Source: JAUIBE01 sp035267185
GTDB lineage: Bacteria; Pseudomonadota; Gammaproteobacteria; Xanthomonadales; SZUA-36
Direction of reading: 5' to 3'
Assembly (NCBI GenBank): GCA_035267185.1
Contig: DATFLY010000171.1
Span: 1-44,362, forward strand
DNA: 44,362 nucleotides
Both the position numbers and the translations under genes were made by a program. Below the pieces are notes generated by a model, which saw only the letters and a list, made by a program, of their open reading frames with translations, ran no database searches and was not told the origin of the DNA. Positions within the stretch are counted from its first letter, which is position 1; each line of letters opens with the position of its first letter. This document shows, piece after piece, positions 34,002 through 42,067 of this stretch.

Positions 34002-34541
34002 ATGAACAAGGTTTTAGTAATCATTATCATTTTGGTTTTGGCGGTTGGCGGTTATTACTTAATGCAAGGTGGCGGAGACCCAGGCGAAGCGGGTAGGGCC
34101 ATGCAGGATGACGCAAGCGAGGTTTCAGACGCCGCGAGTGATGCCTATGATTCAGCCGCCGATAGTGTTTCCGACGCGGCAGATGCTGCCGGGGACGCTG
34201 CAAGCGATGCAATGGATGCGGCTGGTGACATGGCAGACGATGCAATGGATGCAACCGAGGAAGCGATGGAAGAAGCTGGTGATGCCGCAGATGAGATGAT
34301 GGACGATGCCATGGATGCGGCCGAAGATATGATGGATGGCGCTGATAGCGAGGCTGAAAACATGATGGAAGACGCTGCAGATGCAGCAGACGAAGCCATG
34401 GACGACGCAGCCGATGCAACCGACGAAGCCATGGACGACGCAGCCGATGCAGCCGATGATATGGCGGACGAAATTGAAGGTGGCATGGAAGATGCCAGCG
34501 ACGCTGTTGAAGATGCAGTGGACGACGCCAAAGACGGCTAA
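34002..34541 (+). CDS. Extremely acidic hendecad-repeat protein with a membrane anchor
   Basis: A 179-residue protein. One N-terminal membrane helix (about 4-20, VLVIIIILVLAVGGYYLM) is followed by about 150 residues made almost only of Asp, Ala, Glu and Met with almost no basic residue. The repeat period is 11 residues (DEAMDDAADAT), seen at DNA level as a 33-bp tandem pair at 34389-34454. Such a hendecad pattern favours a long, right-handed amphipathic helix or coiled coil with Ala/Met packing faces. It resembles acidic late-embryogenesis-like or phasin-like repeats only in style. Function unknown. A clear terminator follows. Confidence 0.75.
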   Translation: MNKVLVIIIILVLAVGGYYLMQGGGDPGEAGRAMQDDASEVSDAASDAYDSAADSVSDAADAAGDAASDAMDAAGDMADDAMDATEEAMEEAGDAADEMMDDAMDAAEDMMDGADSEAENMMEDAADAADEAMDDAADATDEAMDDAADAADDMADEIEGGMEDASDAVEDAVDDAKDG

Positions 34542-34572
34542 CAATCCGGCATAGTTAAACTGAACGAACCAG

Positions 34573-34603
34573 ACGGCAGCTTTCGGGCTGCCGTTTTGGT
34601 TTG
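34573..34603 (+). terminator. Rho-independent terminator behind the acidic protein gene
   Basis: An 8-bp stem ACGGCAGC/GCTGCCGT (34573-34580, 34587-34594) with loop TTTCGG, followed by a T-rich tail TTTTGGTTT. It marks the end of the acidic gene transcript. Confidence 0.9.
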
Positions 34604-34628
34604 TGTCTGGCAGATAACATTCTCACCT

Positions 34629-34970
34629 CCGTCATCCCGGCCTCCGAGCCGGGATCCACCGGTCGAAGGATTTGTGCCACGATGCAGGTCCTGAATCAAT
34701 TGTGGGTCCCGGATAATCCTACGCGCCACGGCTCCACTCGTGCCCTTCTTGGCCTTCGGCCAAACCGTACACTCGATTCCACCTGCGCTCGGATTTCCGG
34801 GATGACATAAATGCCAATTTCCGGGGTGACGTTAATCGCAGGGCGATTCGGACAGCGCTATTCGCGCTTCCGGGATGACGTTAAAACGCCAATTTCCGGG
34901 ATGGCATGCTTTTCATGATCCCGGTTTCGCTTGGCCAGGACCGGGATCTACCCGGCTCGTCAGAGCCCCG
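34629..34970. repeat. Dispersed repeat cluster upstream of the efflux block (left inverted copy)
   Basis: It opens with a CATCCCGGCCTCCGAG/CCGGGATCCACC palindrome (34631-34663) and contains a 94-bp segment (34707-34800) that is the exact reverse complement of 41065-41158. It then runs through shorter units with CCGGGATGAC and TGACGTTAATCGCAGGGCG (34827-34852), shared with the cluster at 167-413. It fills nearly all of the 510 bp between the acidic gene and the next start; the last 80 bp are the only space for a promoter. Confidence 0.85.
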
Positions 34971-35051
34971 GGCGAACAATCGTGACGTATTAGAGAATTG
35001 GCCGCCAAGCTGGGTTATGCTTCTGTCCTCGGCATGTGTTTGGAGAATAAA

Positions 35052-36194
35052 ATGAGTGCGCCAATGCAGAATGATGGTCAGAAAAGCGCTTTAAATCAAG
35101 CAATTGAAATTGCAGTCCATCTTGGCCTGATTTTTCTGATTGTTCTGTGGTGCTTCCAGATTCTACAGCCGTTTATTTCACTTCTTGCCTGGGGCGCAAT
35201 CATTGCGATCTCGCTCTACACGCCTTTCCTGAAACTTCGTAAGGCGCTTGGAGAAAATAACAAGCTGGCTGCCACCCTGATCGCCGTGATTGGTGTCGGC
35301 ATCGTCATTGTGCCGGCCTGGATGTTCACTGAATCTCTGATTAACAGCGCTCAAACGTTCTATGCCAGCGCCAACGATTCCAGTTTTGAACTGAAACCGC
35401 CATCCGACAATGTCAAAGATTGGCCACTGGTTGGCGAGAAACTCTATGCGAGCTGGCTGGACGCTTCCGAGAATCTGCAGGCCTTCCTGCAGGAGCACAG
35501 CGAGCAGCTGATGGGATTCGCACGTGCCGGTCTTGCCAAAGCTGCCGGTATGGGCGTTGGAGTGCTGCTGTTTATGGCATCCATTCTCGTGGCTGCAGCA
35601 TTTCTTGCCAATGCAAGTGGCCTGGGTGCCGGGTCATCTAGATTATTCCGCAGAGTTGCAGGTAGTGATGGAGAAGATCTGCGTGTCCTGACGGTGGCAA
35701 CCATCCGGTCGGTCACAGTCGGCGTGCTGGGCATCGCGGCCATCCAGGCTTTCCTGGGTGGAGTTGGTATGTTTGCTGTCGGTGTGCCCGCCACGGGCGT
35801 TTGGACGCTTGCCATTCTGATTGTGGCGATTGCTCAGCTTCCACCCTGGTTGGTTCTGGGGCCCATCATTGTTTATGTATTCTCCTATGAATCCACCACC
35901 GTGGCCGTGATATTCATGATCTGGAGCCTGGCGGTTTCGTTTGCAGACATGGTCCTCAAGCCTCTGCTTCTCGGACGCGGAGTGGACGTTCCCATGCTGG
36001 CCGTTTTGCTTGGCGCCATTGGCGGCATGATCATGTCCGGAATTATGGGACTGTTTGTTGGTGCAGTTGTACTTGCAGTCGGATATAAGCTGTTTGTCTC
36101 CTGGCTGAAAGCAGGCGAATCGGATGATTCTGAAAATGATGGCAACCCGGTTGGTGCGGTCGAGCGTCAGGCTGGACACACTGGGCAGGTCTGA
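35052..36194 (+). CDS. AI-2E family (UPF0118) transporter
   Basis: A 380-residue polytopic membrane protein with about eight membrane helices. LLAWGAIIAISLYTPFLKLRK near the start, the central soluble stretch, and the C-terminal LLGAIGGMIMSGIMGLFVGAVVLAV are the usual AI-2E/PerM layout. Family members export or exchange small molecules; E. coli TqsA affects AI-2, and others are Na+/H+ antiporters. GGAGA 5 bp upstream supports ATG 35052. The next gene follows after 3 bp. Confidence 0.9.
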   Translation: MSAPMQNDGQKSALNQAIEIAVHLGLIFLIVLWCFQILQPFISLLAWGAIIAISLYTPFLKLRKALGENNKLAATLIAVIGVGIVIVPAWMFTESLINSAQTFYASANDSSFELKPPSDNVKDWPLVGEKLYASWLDASENLQAFLQEHSEQLMGFARAGLAKAAGMGVGVLLFMASILVAAAFLANASGLGAGSSRLFRRVAGSDGEDLRVLTVATIRSVTVGVLGIAAIQAFLGGVGMFAVGVPATGVWTLAILIVAIAQLPPWLVLGPIIVYVFSYESTTVAVIFMIWSLAVSFADMVLKPLLLGRGVDVPMLAVLLGAIGGMIMSGIMGLFVGAVVLAVGYKLFVSWLKAGESDDSENDGNPVGAVERQAGHTGQV

Positions 36195-36197
36195 ACG

Positions 36198-36662
36198 ATG
36201 TTAATGCCTTTAGTTCTTGGAAGCATCGTTGTGGTGGGCAACATGGTGATTCAGATCATCATGATGTTGTTCGTGATCCATTTGTTGTTGAAGCGCATGC
36301 CGAATTTATCCACAGCTTCAGGCTTTGGTCCCCCGGCCCGGGCGCTGGGAGGCGTTGTCCTGGTGATGTTTCTTGGGCACCTGGTGCAGTTTGCTATTTG
36401 GGCTGCCCTCTTTGTCTACATCGGTGAATTCAAGGAATTTGCCACCGCCTTTTATTTCTCAGCTGTCAATTTTACTTCGCTCGGCTATGGCGACATCGTC
36501 ATGAGTGCCAAATGGCGCTTGCTGGGGCCTCTCGAGGCTGCTAACGGCGTACTCATGCTTGGGCTATCGGCTGGCGCCATTCTGGCTGTTATGCACCGGG
36601 TTCTCAGTCACTTTTTTCCGGGGTTTGATCAATCACCGGATGGTCCTGACGGCGGGTCCTGA
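36198..36662 (+). CDS. Two-helix K+ channel-like protein
   Basis: A 154-residue membrane protein with hydrophobic segments at about 5-30, 48-75 and 105-130. Between the last two is a pore loop with selectivity filter SLGYGD, the K+-channel signature. The family (Ion_trans_2) forms tetrameric channels, but there is no RCK domain here. It lies between the AI-2E permease (3-bp gap) and the outer-membrane factor (2-bp gap), so it is part of the operon. Confidence 0.85.
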   Translation: MLMPLVLGSIVVVGNMVIQIIMMLFVIHLLLKRMPNLSTASGFGPPARALGGVVLVMFLGHLVQFAIWAALFVYIGEFKEFATAFYFSAVNFTSLGYGDIVMSAKWRLLGPLEAANGVLMLGLSAGAILAVMHRVLSHFFPGFDQSPDGPDGGS

Positions 36663-36664
36663 AT

Positions 36665-38224
36665 TTGGACACTCGAATCTCCAGGTCAGGGACTATTACC
36701 AGTTTGGCTGCGGCTGCTTTCATCATGGCTGCATGTGCGCCGGTGGGTCCTGACTTCGTCAAACCTGATGCAGACAATGTCGGAGACTGGACACAGAAAC
36801 TTGAACACGGTCTCGAACCCGTTCCTGCAGCAGACCCTGATTGGTGGAAGCTGTTTGAAGACCCGGTCCTGAATCAATTTGTAGAAACTGGCAAACAGCG
36901 CAACAACAATCTGCAGATTGCTGGTCTTCGGGTATTGGAAGCGCGGGCGCAACTTGGAATCGCTGTCGGGTCGCAATATCCGCAGTCGCAGTTCGCGGCA
37001 GGAAATGCGACCTACATCTCACCGCCCGACAATTCAGGGATTTCCGGAAATTACTGGCAGTATGGTCTGGCAGCAAACGCCTCCTGGGAATTTGATTTCT
37101 GGGGGCGATTCAAGCGCGGAATTGAGTCAGCCGATGCCGCTTACATGGCATCGATTGCAGCATATGAAAACGCAGAGCTTTTGCTGATCGCGGCCATTGT
37201 TGAAGCCTACAATGCGGTTCGTACCGTTGAAGAACAGCTTCGCATTTCCCGGCAGAACCTGGTGCTTCAAAAACGCAGCTATGACATCACGGAAGTGTTG
37301 TACAAGGAAGGTTCAGACTCTGAGCTCGATATGCAGCAGGCCCTGACGCTGTATCTCGCCACGGAATCGAGTATTCCGGGTCTCGAGGCCGTACTCGTTC
37401 AGGCTCGCAATGCATTGTCGACACTGTTGGGTCTGCCTCCGGGAACGGTCACCAGGGACCTGGCCAAGTCTAAAGGAATACCTCATATTCCGGATCAGGT
37501 TGCCATTGGGGCCCCCGCAGATCTCCTGCGCAATCGTCCGGACGTCAAAGAGGCCGAATTCATCGCCATGGCGCAGAATGCGCTTGTTGGGCTGGCCGAA
37601 GCCGATTTGTATCCAAGTTTCAGCCTGACAGGTTCAATTGGTCTCAGTTCTGGCGGGCCTGGCGACAGTGATTTTGGTGACCTGTTCAGTTCTGATGCCC
37701 TGACCTTTTCAATCGGGCCGTCGTTCGTTTGGCCATTCCTTAATTATGGCCGCATAAAAAATAATGTCCGGGTTCAGGATGCTGTATTGCAACAGGCGCT
37801 GGTGAATTACCGCGAAACGGTTTTGCAGGCAGCACGCGAAGCCGAAGATGCCGTTGCCGGTTTTATCGGTGCCAGCAAGCAGGCGAAGATTCTTGCCGAT
37901 ACGGTCACCGCTGCCAAACGCTCCAACGAACTTTCCACGCTTCAGTATCGCGAGGGTTTTTCAGGCTACCAGCGGGTGCTGGACTCGCAGCAGGCCCTGT
38001 TTACCCAGCAACAACGCTATGTCGACGTCCAGAGCCAAACGGTGAGCAGTCTGATTTCCCTGCACAAGGCCCTGGGAAATGGCTGGCAGGGCGATGTAAA
38101 CCGACCACGGGTCGATAAAGAAACGATAGAAACCATGCGTCAGCGCTCTGATTGGGGCGAACTGCTTGATGAAGAAGGGCCGCAACACGACGAAGACAGC
38201 ACATTGCAACCTGTCGATTGGTAA
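36665..38224 (+). CDS. Outer-membrane efflux lipoprotein (OprM/NodT family)
   Basis: A 519-residue TolC-like outer-membrane factor. The N-terminus gives a lipoprotein signal ending MAAC, then GPDFVKP as in NodT/OprM proteins. Two long helical-hairpin halves carry ANASWEFDFWGRFKRGIES and LRNRPDVKEAEFIAMAQNALVGLAEADLYPSFSLTGSIG. It gives substrates an exit across the outer membrane for the inner-membrane unit encoded next. Its start is TTG at 36665, since no ATG precedes the lipobox. Confidence 0.93.
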   Translation: MDTRISRSGTITSLAAAAFIMAACAPVGPDFVKPDADNVGDWTQKLEHGLEPVPAADPDWWKLFEDPVLNQFVETGKQRNNNLQIAGLRVLEARAQLGIAVGSQYPQSQFAAGNATYISPPDNSGISGNYWQYGLAANASWEFDFWGRFKRGIESADAAYMASIAAYENAELLLIAAIVEAYNAVRTVEEQLRISRQNLVLQKRSYDITEVLYKEGSDSELDMQQALTLYLATESSIPGLEAVLVQARNALSTLLGLPPGTVTRDLAKSKGIPHIPDQVAIGAPADLLRNRPDVKEAEFIAMAQNALVGLAEADLYPSFSLTGSIGLSSGGPGDSDFGDLFSSDALTFSIGPSFVWPFLNYGRIKNNVRVQDAVLQQALVNYRETVLQAAREAEDAVAGFIGASKQAKILADTVTAAKRSNELSTLQYREGFSGYQRVLDSQQALFTQQQRYVDVQSQTVSSLISLHKALGNGWQGDVNRPRVDKETIETMRQRSDWGELLDEEGPQHDEDSTLQPVDW

Positions 38225-38247
38225 GAAACACACGGGAAACCAGCAAC

Positions 38248-39423
38248 ATGTCACAGGAACAAGAACAATCAGACAACGCAAGGGATTCATCTGAAGAATC
38301 TTCAGCGGAAGCGACTGCGACTCCGAAAGTTGAGGATTCCCCGGCAAATTCCGGTAAGGACCCTGTGCGCCGCTGGACGTTGGTCGTGCTGATCGTGACC
38401 GTGCTGCTGGTGATCTGGTACCTGCGCTCTGATCGAATCACACCTTACACGTCCCAGGCTCGTGTTCATGCACTGGTGGTTCCCGTTGCCGCTGAAGTCT
38501 CAGGCCGGGTGACGAGTGTTGAAGTCAAGGGCAACCAGGCAGTAAAAGCCGGTGATGTGTTGTTTGAACTCGAGACTGAAAGTTATCAGCTCGCTGTCAA
38601 CAATGCCGAGGCAGCCCTTGAGTCAGCACGCCAGGCAACCGGCGCATCGGAGTCGACGGTCGAAGCTGCAGAGGCAGGTGTCAAGGCGGCACAGGCTTCG
38701 CTTCTTCGTTCAAAGCAGGATGCTGATCGGATGCGTGCAATTCGCAAACAGGATTCCGGGGCAATTTCCGAGCGCCGCGTGGAATCAGCCGAAGCCAGCC
38801 TGGCCGTTGCCCAGAGCCAGCTCGAGGCGGCCAAAGCAGATCTTGAAAAGGCAAAACGCAGTCTCGGCGGGGTGGGCGATGAGAACTCCCAGGTTCAGCA
38901 GGCCCTGGCAGCACTTAACGAGGCGAAACTAAACCTGGAGCGCACGCGGGTGCGTGCGCCGACTGATGGTGTCGTTACTGATGTGCGTGTGGACAAGGGC
39001 AATTTTGCAGGTGCCGGCGCCGCCCAGATGACCTTTATTTCAACCAGCAAAGTCTGGGTTGAAGCGGATTTCACAGAAAACAACCTGGGCCACGTTGAAG
39101 AAGGTGACAGGGCAGAATTGGTATTTGACGTGTTGCCGGGCCAGGTGATCGAGGGCACCGTTAAGAACATTGGTTTCGGTGTCGATGTTGATACGGCGCC
39201 GCTGGGTAAATTACCGAACATTCAAAACGACCAGACGTGGTTGCGGTCCGCGCAACGCTTTCCTGTGGTCGTGTCGTTCCAGTTGCCCGACCAGGCGGAC
39301 GCCAGATTATTGAAGGTCGGATCACAGGTTTCAGTTGTGGTCTACACCGGAGAGCATTGGCTGTTCAATCCACTCGCGGAGTTCTACATTCGTCTGAATT
39401 CGATCCTGACGTATGCCTACTGA
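38248..39423 (+). CDS. HlyD-type membrane fusion (adaptor) protein
   Basis: A 391-residue adaptor. A Ser/Glu-rich cytoplasmic tail (about 1-38) precedes one membrane helix (about 42-58), then the barrel-sandwich lipoyl halves (VVPVAAEVSGRVTSV, TRVRAPTDGVVTDVRV) either side of a long coiled coil rich in Ala/Gln/Glu (about 95-230). It joins the inner-membrane pump to the outer-membrane factor. ATG 38248 is used. It is followed by the DUF2955 protein with an 11-bp overlap. The layout recalls the AaeA/EmrA adaptors. Confidence 0.93.
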   Translation: MSQEQEQSDNARDSSEESSAEATATPKVEDSPANSGKDPVRRWTLVVLIVTVLLVIWYLRSDRITPYTSQARVHALVVPVAAEVSGRVTSVEVKGNQAVKAGDVLFELETESYQLAVNNAEAALESARQATGASESTVEAAEAGVKAAQASLLRSKQDADRMRAIRKQDSGAISERRVESAEASLAVAQSQLEAAKADLEKAKRSLGGVGDENSQVQQALAALNEAKLNLERTRVRAPTDGVVTDVRVDKGNFAGAGAAQMTFISTSKVWVEADFTENNLGHVEEGDRAELVFDVLPGQVIEGTVKNIGFGVDVDTAPLGKLPNIQNDQTWLRSAQRFPVVVSFQLPDQADARLLKVGSQVSVVVYTGEHWLFNPLAEFYIRLNSILTYAY

Positions 39424-40522
39424 GGCAACCGGCGGATCTGCTGCAATGGGCGAGGGTCGGCATCCGCTGGCTGCCCGCAGAATTCTGCGATTGTCACTGG
39501 GTACTGCCTTATGCCTGTGGTTCTCACAGGCCATCAACTGGCCGCTTTCTTTTATTGCCCCGGTTTTGACCCTGATGATTCTTGGCTTGCCGCTGCCACC
39601 GCTTGGTCTCAAAAAGGGAATCGGTTTCATCATCGCGATGTTACTTCCCATGGTTGCGGGAATGATGCTGTTGCCTTTCCTGGCGCATGCCCGGTGGGCG
39701 GGAATTTTGTTGGTGGGGCTGGCGCTGTTTTTCAGTTTTTTCTACACAGCCCGCGGCGGCTCAGCCGTGATGGGAATGTTCATGACCATTGGACTGACCC
39801 TGGTTGTGACCATCGGTTCTGTGAGTCCGCAACTGATGGTGGTGTTGGTTCAGGCAATGGCTGTTTGCGCTGTGGTTGGTCTCGCCTTTGTGTGGCTGGC
39901 TCATCTGTTGCTGCCTGACCCGCCGCCGGATCCCTCACATCCCGGGCTGAAACCCCCGACACCTGTTCCCAACTCAGAAAATGAAGCTCTGCGTCTATCG
40001 ATACGTTCCATGTTCGTGGTCTTTCCACTGGCGTTAATTTTTATGTTCATGAGTGGCAGCCCTTCTTATACCGTGGTTATGATCAAAACTGCATCATTGG
40101 GGCAACAGGCAACCAGCGACAAGAGCCGGGAAATGGGCCGCTCACTTCTGGAATCGACATTCTGGGGTGGGGTAGGGGCCATTATTGGCTGGTATGCCCT
40201 GAGCGTCTGGCCATCGCTGACTTTCTATACCCTGATCGTTGCGCTGGCCGGACTGTACTTTGGACGGGGTATTTTCAAAGGACCGGCTGTCGCTCCAAAA
40301 TTCCAGATGTGGTCTTATGCCTACCTGACCATGATCGTGATACTCGCACCTGCTGTGCTGGATAGTCCGGTGAGCAGCACTGCGGAAGCTGCATTCTGGC
40401 TGCGATTGGGATTGATTGCGCTGGTCGCAGTTTACGGAACGATCACGGTTGCGGTATTTGATGCCTTCTGGAAGCGGCGTGAGGCAACACCCACCAATCT
40501 GAACCAGGCTTCTGAAAAATGA
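39413..40522 (+). CDS. DUF2955 / FUSC-like inner-membrane transporter
   Basis: A 369-residue protein with about ten membrane helices. RILRLSLGTALCLWFSQAINWPLSFIAPVLT at the start and the paired second half with FFxxYTARGG- and FKGPAVAPKF-type loops match the DUF2955 half of FUSC-like exporters, relatives of AaeB, which exports aromatic acids. With the adaptor and outer-membrane factor it would make a tripartite efflux pump. Its start overlaps the adaptor end by 11 bp and its end overlaps the next gene by four (ATGA). The substrate is unknown. Confidence 0.85.
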   Translation: MPTEATGGSAAMGEGRHPLAARRILRLSLGTALCLWFSQAINWPLSFIAPVLTLMILGLPLPPLGLKKGIGFIIAMLLPMVAGMMLLPFLAHARWAGILLVGLALFFSFFYTARGGSAVMGMFMTIGLTLVVTIGSVSPQLMVVLVQAMAVCAVVGLAFVWLAHLLLPDPPPDPSHPGLKPPTPVPNSENEALRLSIRSMFVVFPLALIFMFMSGSPSYTVVMIKTASLGQQATSDKSREMGRSLLESTFWGGVGAIIGWYALSVWPSLTFYTLIVALAGLYFGRGIFKGPAVAPKFQMWSYAYLTMIVILAPAVLDSPVSSTAEAAFWLRLGLIALVAVYGTITVAVFDAFWKRREATPTNLNQASEK

Positions 40523-40977
40523 AAAATAACGAAACCCTTCAACCTGCCCTGGCGCTGATTCCGAATTCCCGTCAAAAGTGGTTTTTGCGCTACCTGGTCG
40601 CAATCCTGGTCGATCTCGTGGTGCTGAATCTTTATGTGGAATATTCGCCCCACGTTATTATTGATTCCTACACCATATCGATATTTGCAGCGATTCTGCT
40701 CCAGGTGCTTTTGCAGCTCACCCTGATTGTCGAGCACAAGGTGGCAGCTTACTTCAAAGCAAAAGAGGGAACGCTGGCGATTGTGATGCGATGGTTTTCC
40801 GCCTGGCTGATTTTGTTCGGCTCAAAATTCGTGATTCTCTGGGCGGTTGATTTTGTCTTCGGGAATCACGTTGTTTTTGCTGGCCCGTTTCACGGTGTCG
40901 TGCTGATCATCGCTGTGCTGATTACAATGCTGGCGGCGGAAGAGTTCTTCGTTCGGGTCTACCGGCGGCTGGGCTGA
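40519..40977 (+). CDS. Small integral membrane protein of the efflux operon
   Basis: A 152-residue membrane protein with four hydrophobic segments (about 24-45, 50-70, 87-112 and 122-143). I do not recognise a family. It is coupled to the DUF2955 gene by an ATGA overlap and is the last gene of the block, which then meets repeats. It may be a subunit or assembly partner of the pump; this is inference from position only. Confidence 0.7.
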   Translation: MKNNETLQPALALIPNSRQKWFLRYLVAILVDLVVLNLYVEYSPHVIIDSYTISIFAAILLQVLLQLTLIVEHKVAAYFKAKEGTLAIVMRWFSAWLILFGSKFVILWAVDFVFGNHVVFAGPFHGVVLIIAVLITMLAAEEFFVRVYRRLG

Positions 40978-41008
40978 TAACACTGCTTTCCTGATTACGC
41001 ATCCAGTT

Positions 41009-41218
41009 CGTCATCCCGGAAGCGCGAGTAGCGCTGTCCGAATCGCCTTGCGATTAACGTCATTCCGGAAATCCGAGCGCAGGTGGAATCGAGTGTACGG
41101 TTTGGCCGAAGGCCAAGAAGGGCACGAGTGGAGCCGTGGCGCGTAGGATTATCCGGGAACCACGATGTGGCACAGGTGCTTCGCCTGGTGGATCCCGGCT
41201 CGGAGGCCGGGATGACGG
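41009..41218. repeat. Dispersed repeat cluster behind the efflux block (right inverted copy)
   Basis: The 94 bp at 41065-41158 are the exact reverse complement of 34707-34800. The homology continues to 41218 with small changes, ending in the GGATCCCGGCTCGGAGGCC palindrome. The left part (41009-41064) holds smaller CATCCCGGAAGCGC and CGATTAACGTCAT units of the same family as 167-413. It fills the gap to coq7. Confidence 0.88.
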
Positions 41219-41248
41219 AAAAGTGAAAAACCGCTGATACGAAAAAAA

Positions 41249-41902
41249 CTAAAAGCGATAGGCGAGTGATTTCATCACCATCGAGGCTGCGGTCATTGCA
41301 CTTCGAATCGGCTGTGGCAGATCCGCACCGCCGGCTTGATCAGCCATTTCAGCGTGACGCGCCTCATCGGTTTTCATCTGGTCAAGAATGGCGTGGCTGC
41401 GTGCGTCAGTCTCAGGCAGCTGGCCCAGGTGGTCTTCAAGATGCGCTTCAACCTGGCGCTCGGTTTCCTTGACGAATCCGAGGCTCCATCTGTCCCCGGC
41501 AATTCCCGCCATCGCACCGATCGCAAATGACCCCAGGTACCAGAAAGGATTGAGAACACTGGGATGTTCATCCAGCTCGGTTAATCGCTCTTCACACCAG
41601 GCGAGGTGATCAATTTCCTCGTCAGCGGCCTCCTGCATCTTCTTTGCAGTTTGAGGATCACGTGCTGTCACAGCCTGGCCGGCGTAGAGAGCCTGTGCAC
41701 AAATTTCGCCGGCGTGGTTGACCCGCATCAGCCCTGCAACATGCCTGCGTTCATCTTCACTGAGTTCGGCAGTTGAAGAGTCTCCCGCGGGGTTATTCCT
41801 CTGTGGGTCGGGTGCAGCGCCTGTTGAAATCCGCAACGCTTCATCAATCGACGTGATCAGGCGATCAACGGGACTGAATTTTCTGAGACTCGTCTGTTTC
41901 AT
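41249..41902 (-). CDS. coq7: 2-polyprenyl-3-methyl-6-methoxy-1,4-benzoquinone monooxygenase
   Basis: A 217-residue di-iron hydroxylase. MRVNHAGEICAQALYAGQ, ADEEIDHLAWCEERL, TERQVEAHLEDHL and KTDEARHAEMA supply the Glu and ExxH iron ligands. It hydroxylates demethoxyubiquinone, the penultimate ubiquinone step. This short Coq7 form is common in gammaproteobacteria in place of UbiF. It is divergent from the DUF481 gene, with a 165-bp shared control region. Confidence 0.96.
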   Translation of the reverse strand: MKQTSLRKFSPVDRLITSIDEALRISTGAAPDPQRNNPAGDSSTAELSEDERRHVAGLMRVNHAGEICAQALYAGQAVTARDPQTAKKMQEAADEEIDHLAWCEERLTELDEHPSVLNPFWYLGSFAIGAMAGIAGDRWSLGFVKETERQVEAHLEDHLGQLPETDARSHAILDQMKTDEARHAEMADQAGGADLPQPIRSAMTAASMVMKSLAYRF

Positions 41903-41962
41903 AAGTAGCTGCTTGTGTTTTCGATTGATTCTGCCCCCATTTTATCGAAAACAGTATTGTCG

Positions 41963-42039
41963 TTGACACCAATTTCATTCGGTTTCAAGTATACTGGCGC
42001 GCTTTGTCGGGGAGGCTCGCCTATTTTGGCGCTACTCCC
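41963..42039 (+). promoter_or_regulatory. Candidate promoter and leader hairpin for the DUF481 gene
   Basis: A consensus TTGACA (41963-41968) and a TATACT box (41990-41995) are seen, but the spacer is 21 bp, longer than usual. In the leader, GGGAG/CTCCC (42010-42014, 42035-42039) and CGCC/GGCG (42018-42021, 42028-42031) make an interrupted hairpin followed by TTGTTTTTATT, which is terminator-like, 28 bp before the start codon. AAGGAG then serves as ribosome-binding site. Confidence 0.4.
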
Positions 42040-42067
42040 TTGTTTTTATTAAAGTAAGGAGAAATTG

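Noticed and set aside
34027..34544. Long antisense and alternate-frame readings across the acidic protein
   Set aside because: They result from the repetitive GAC/GCC/GAT codon pattern; the plus-strand frame has a start, membrane helix and terminator.
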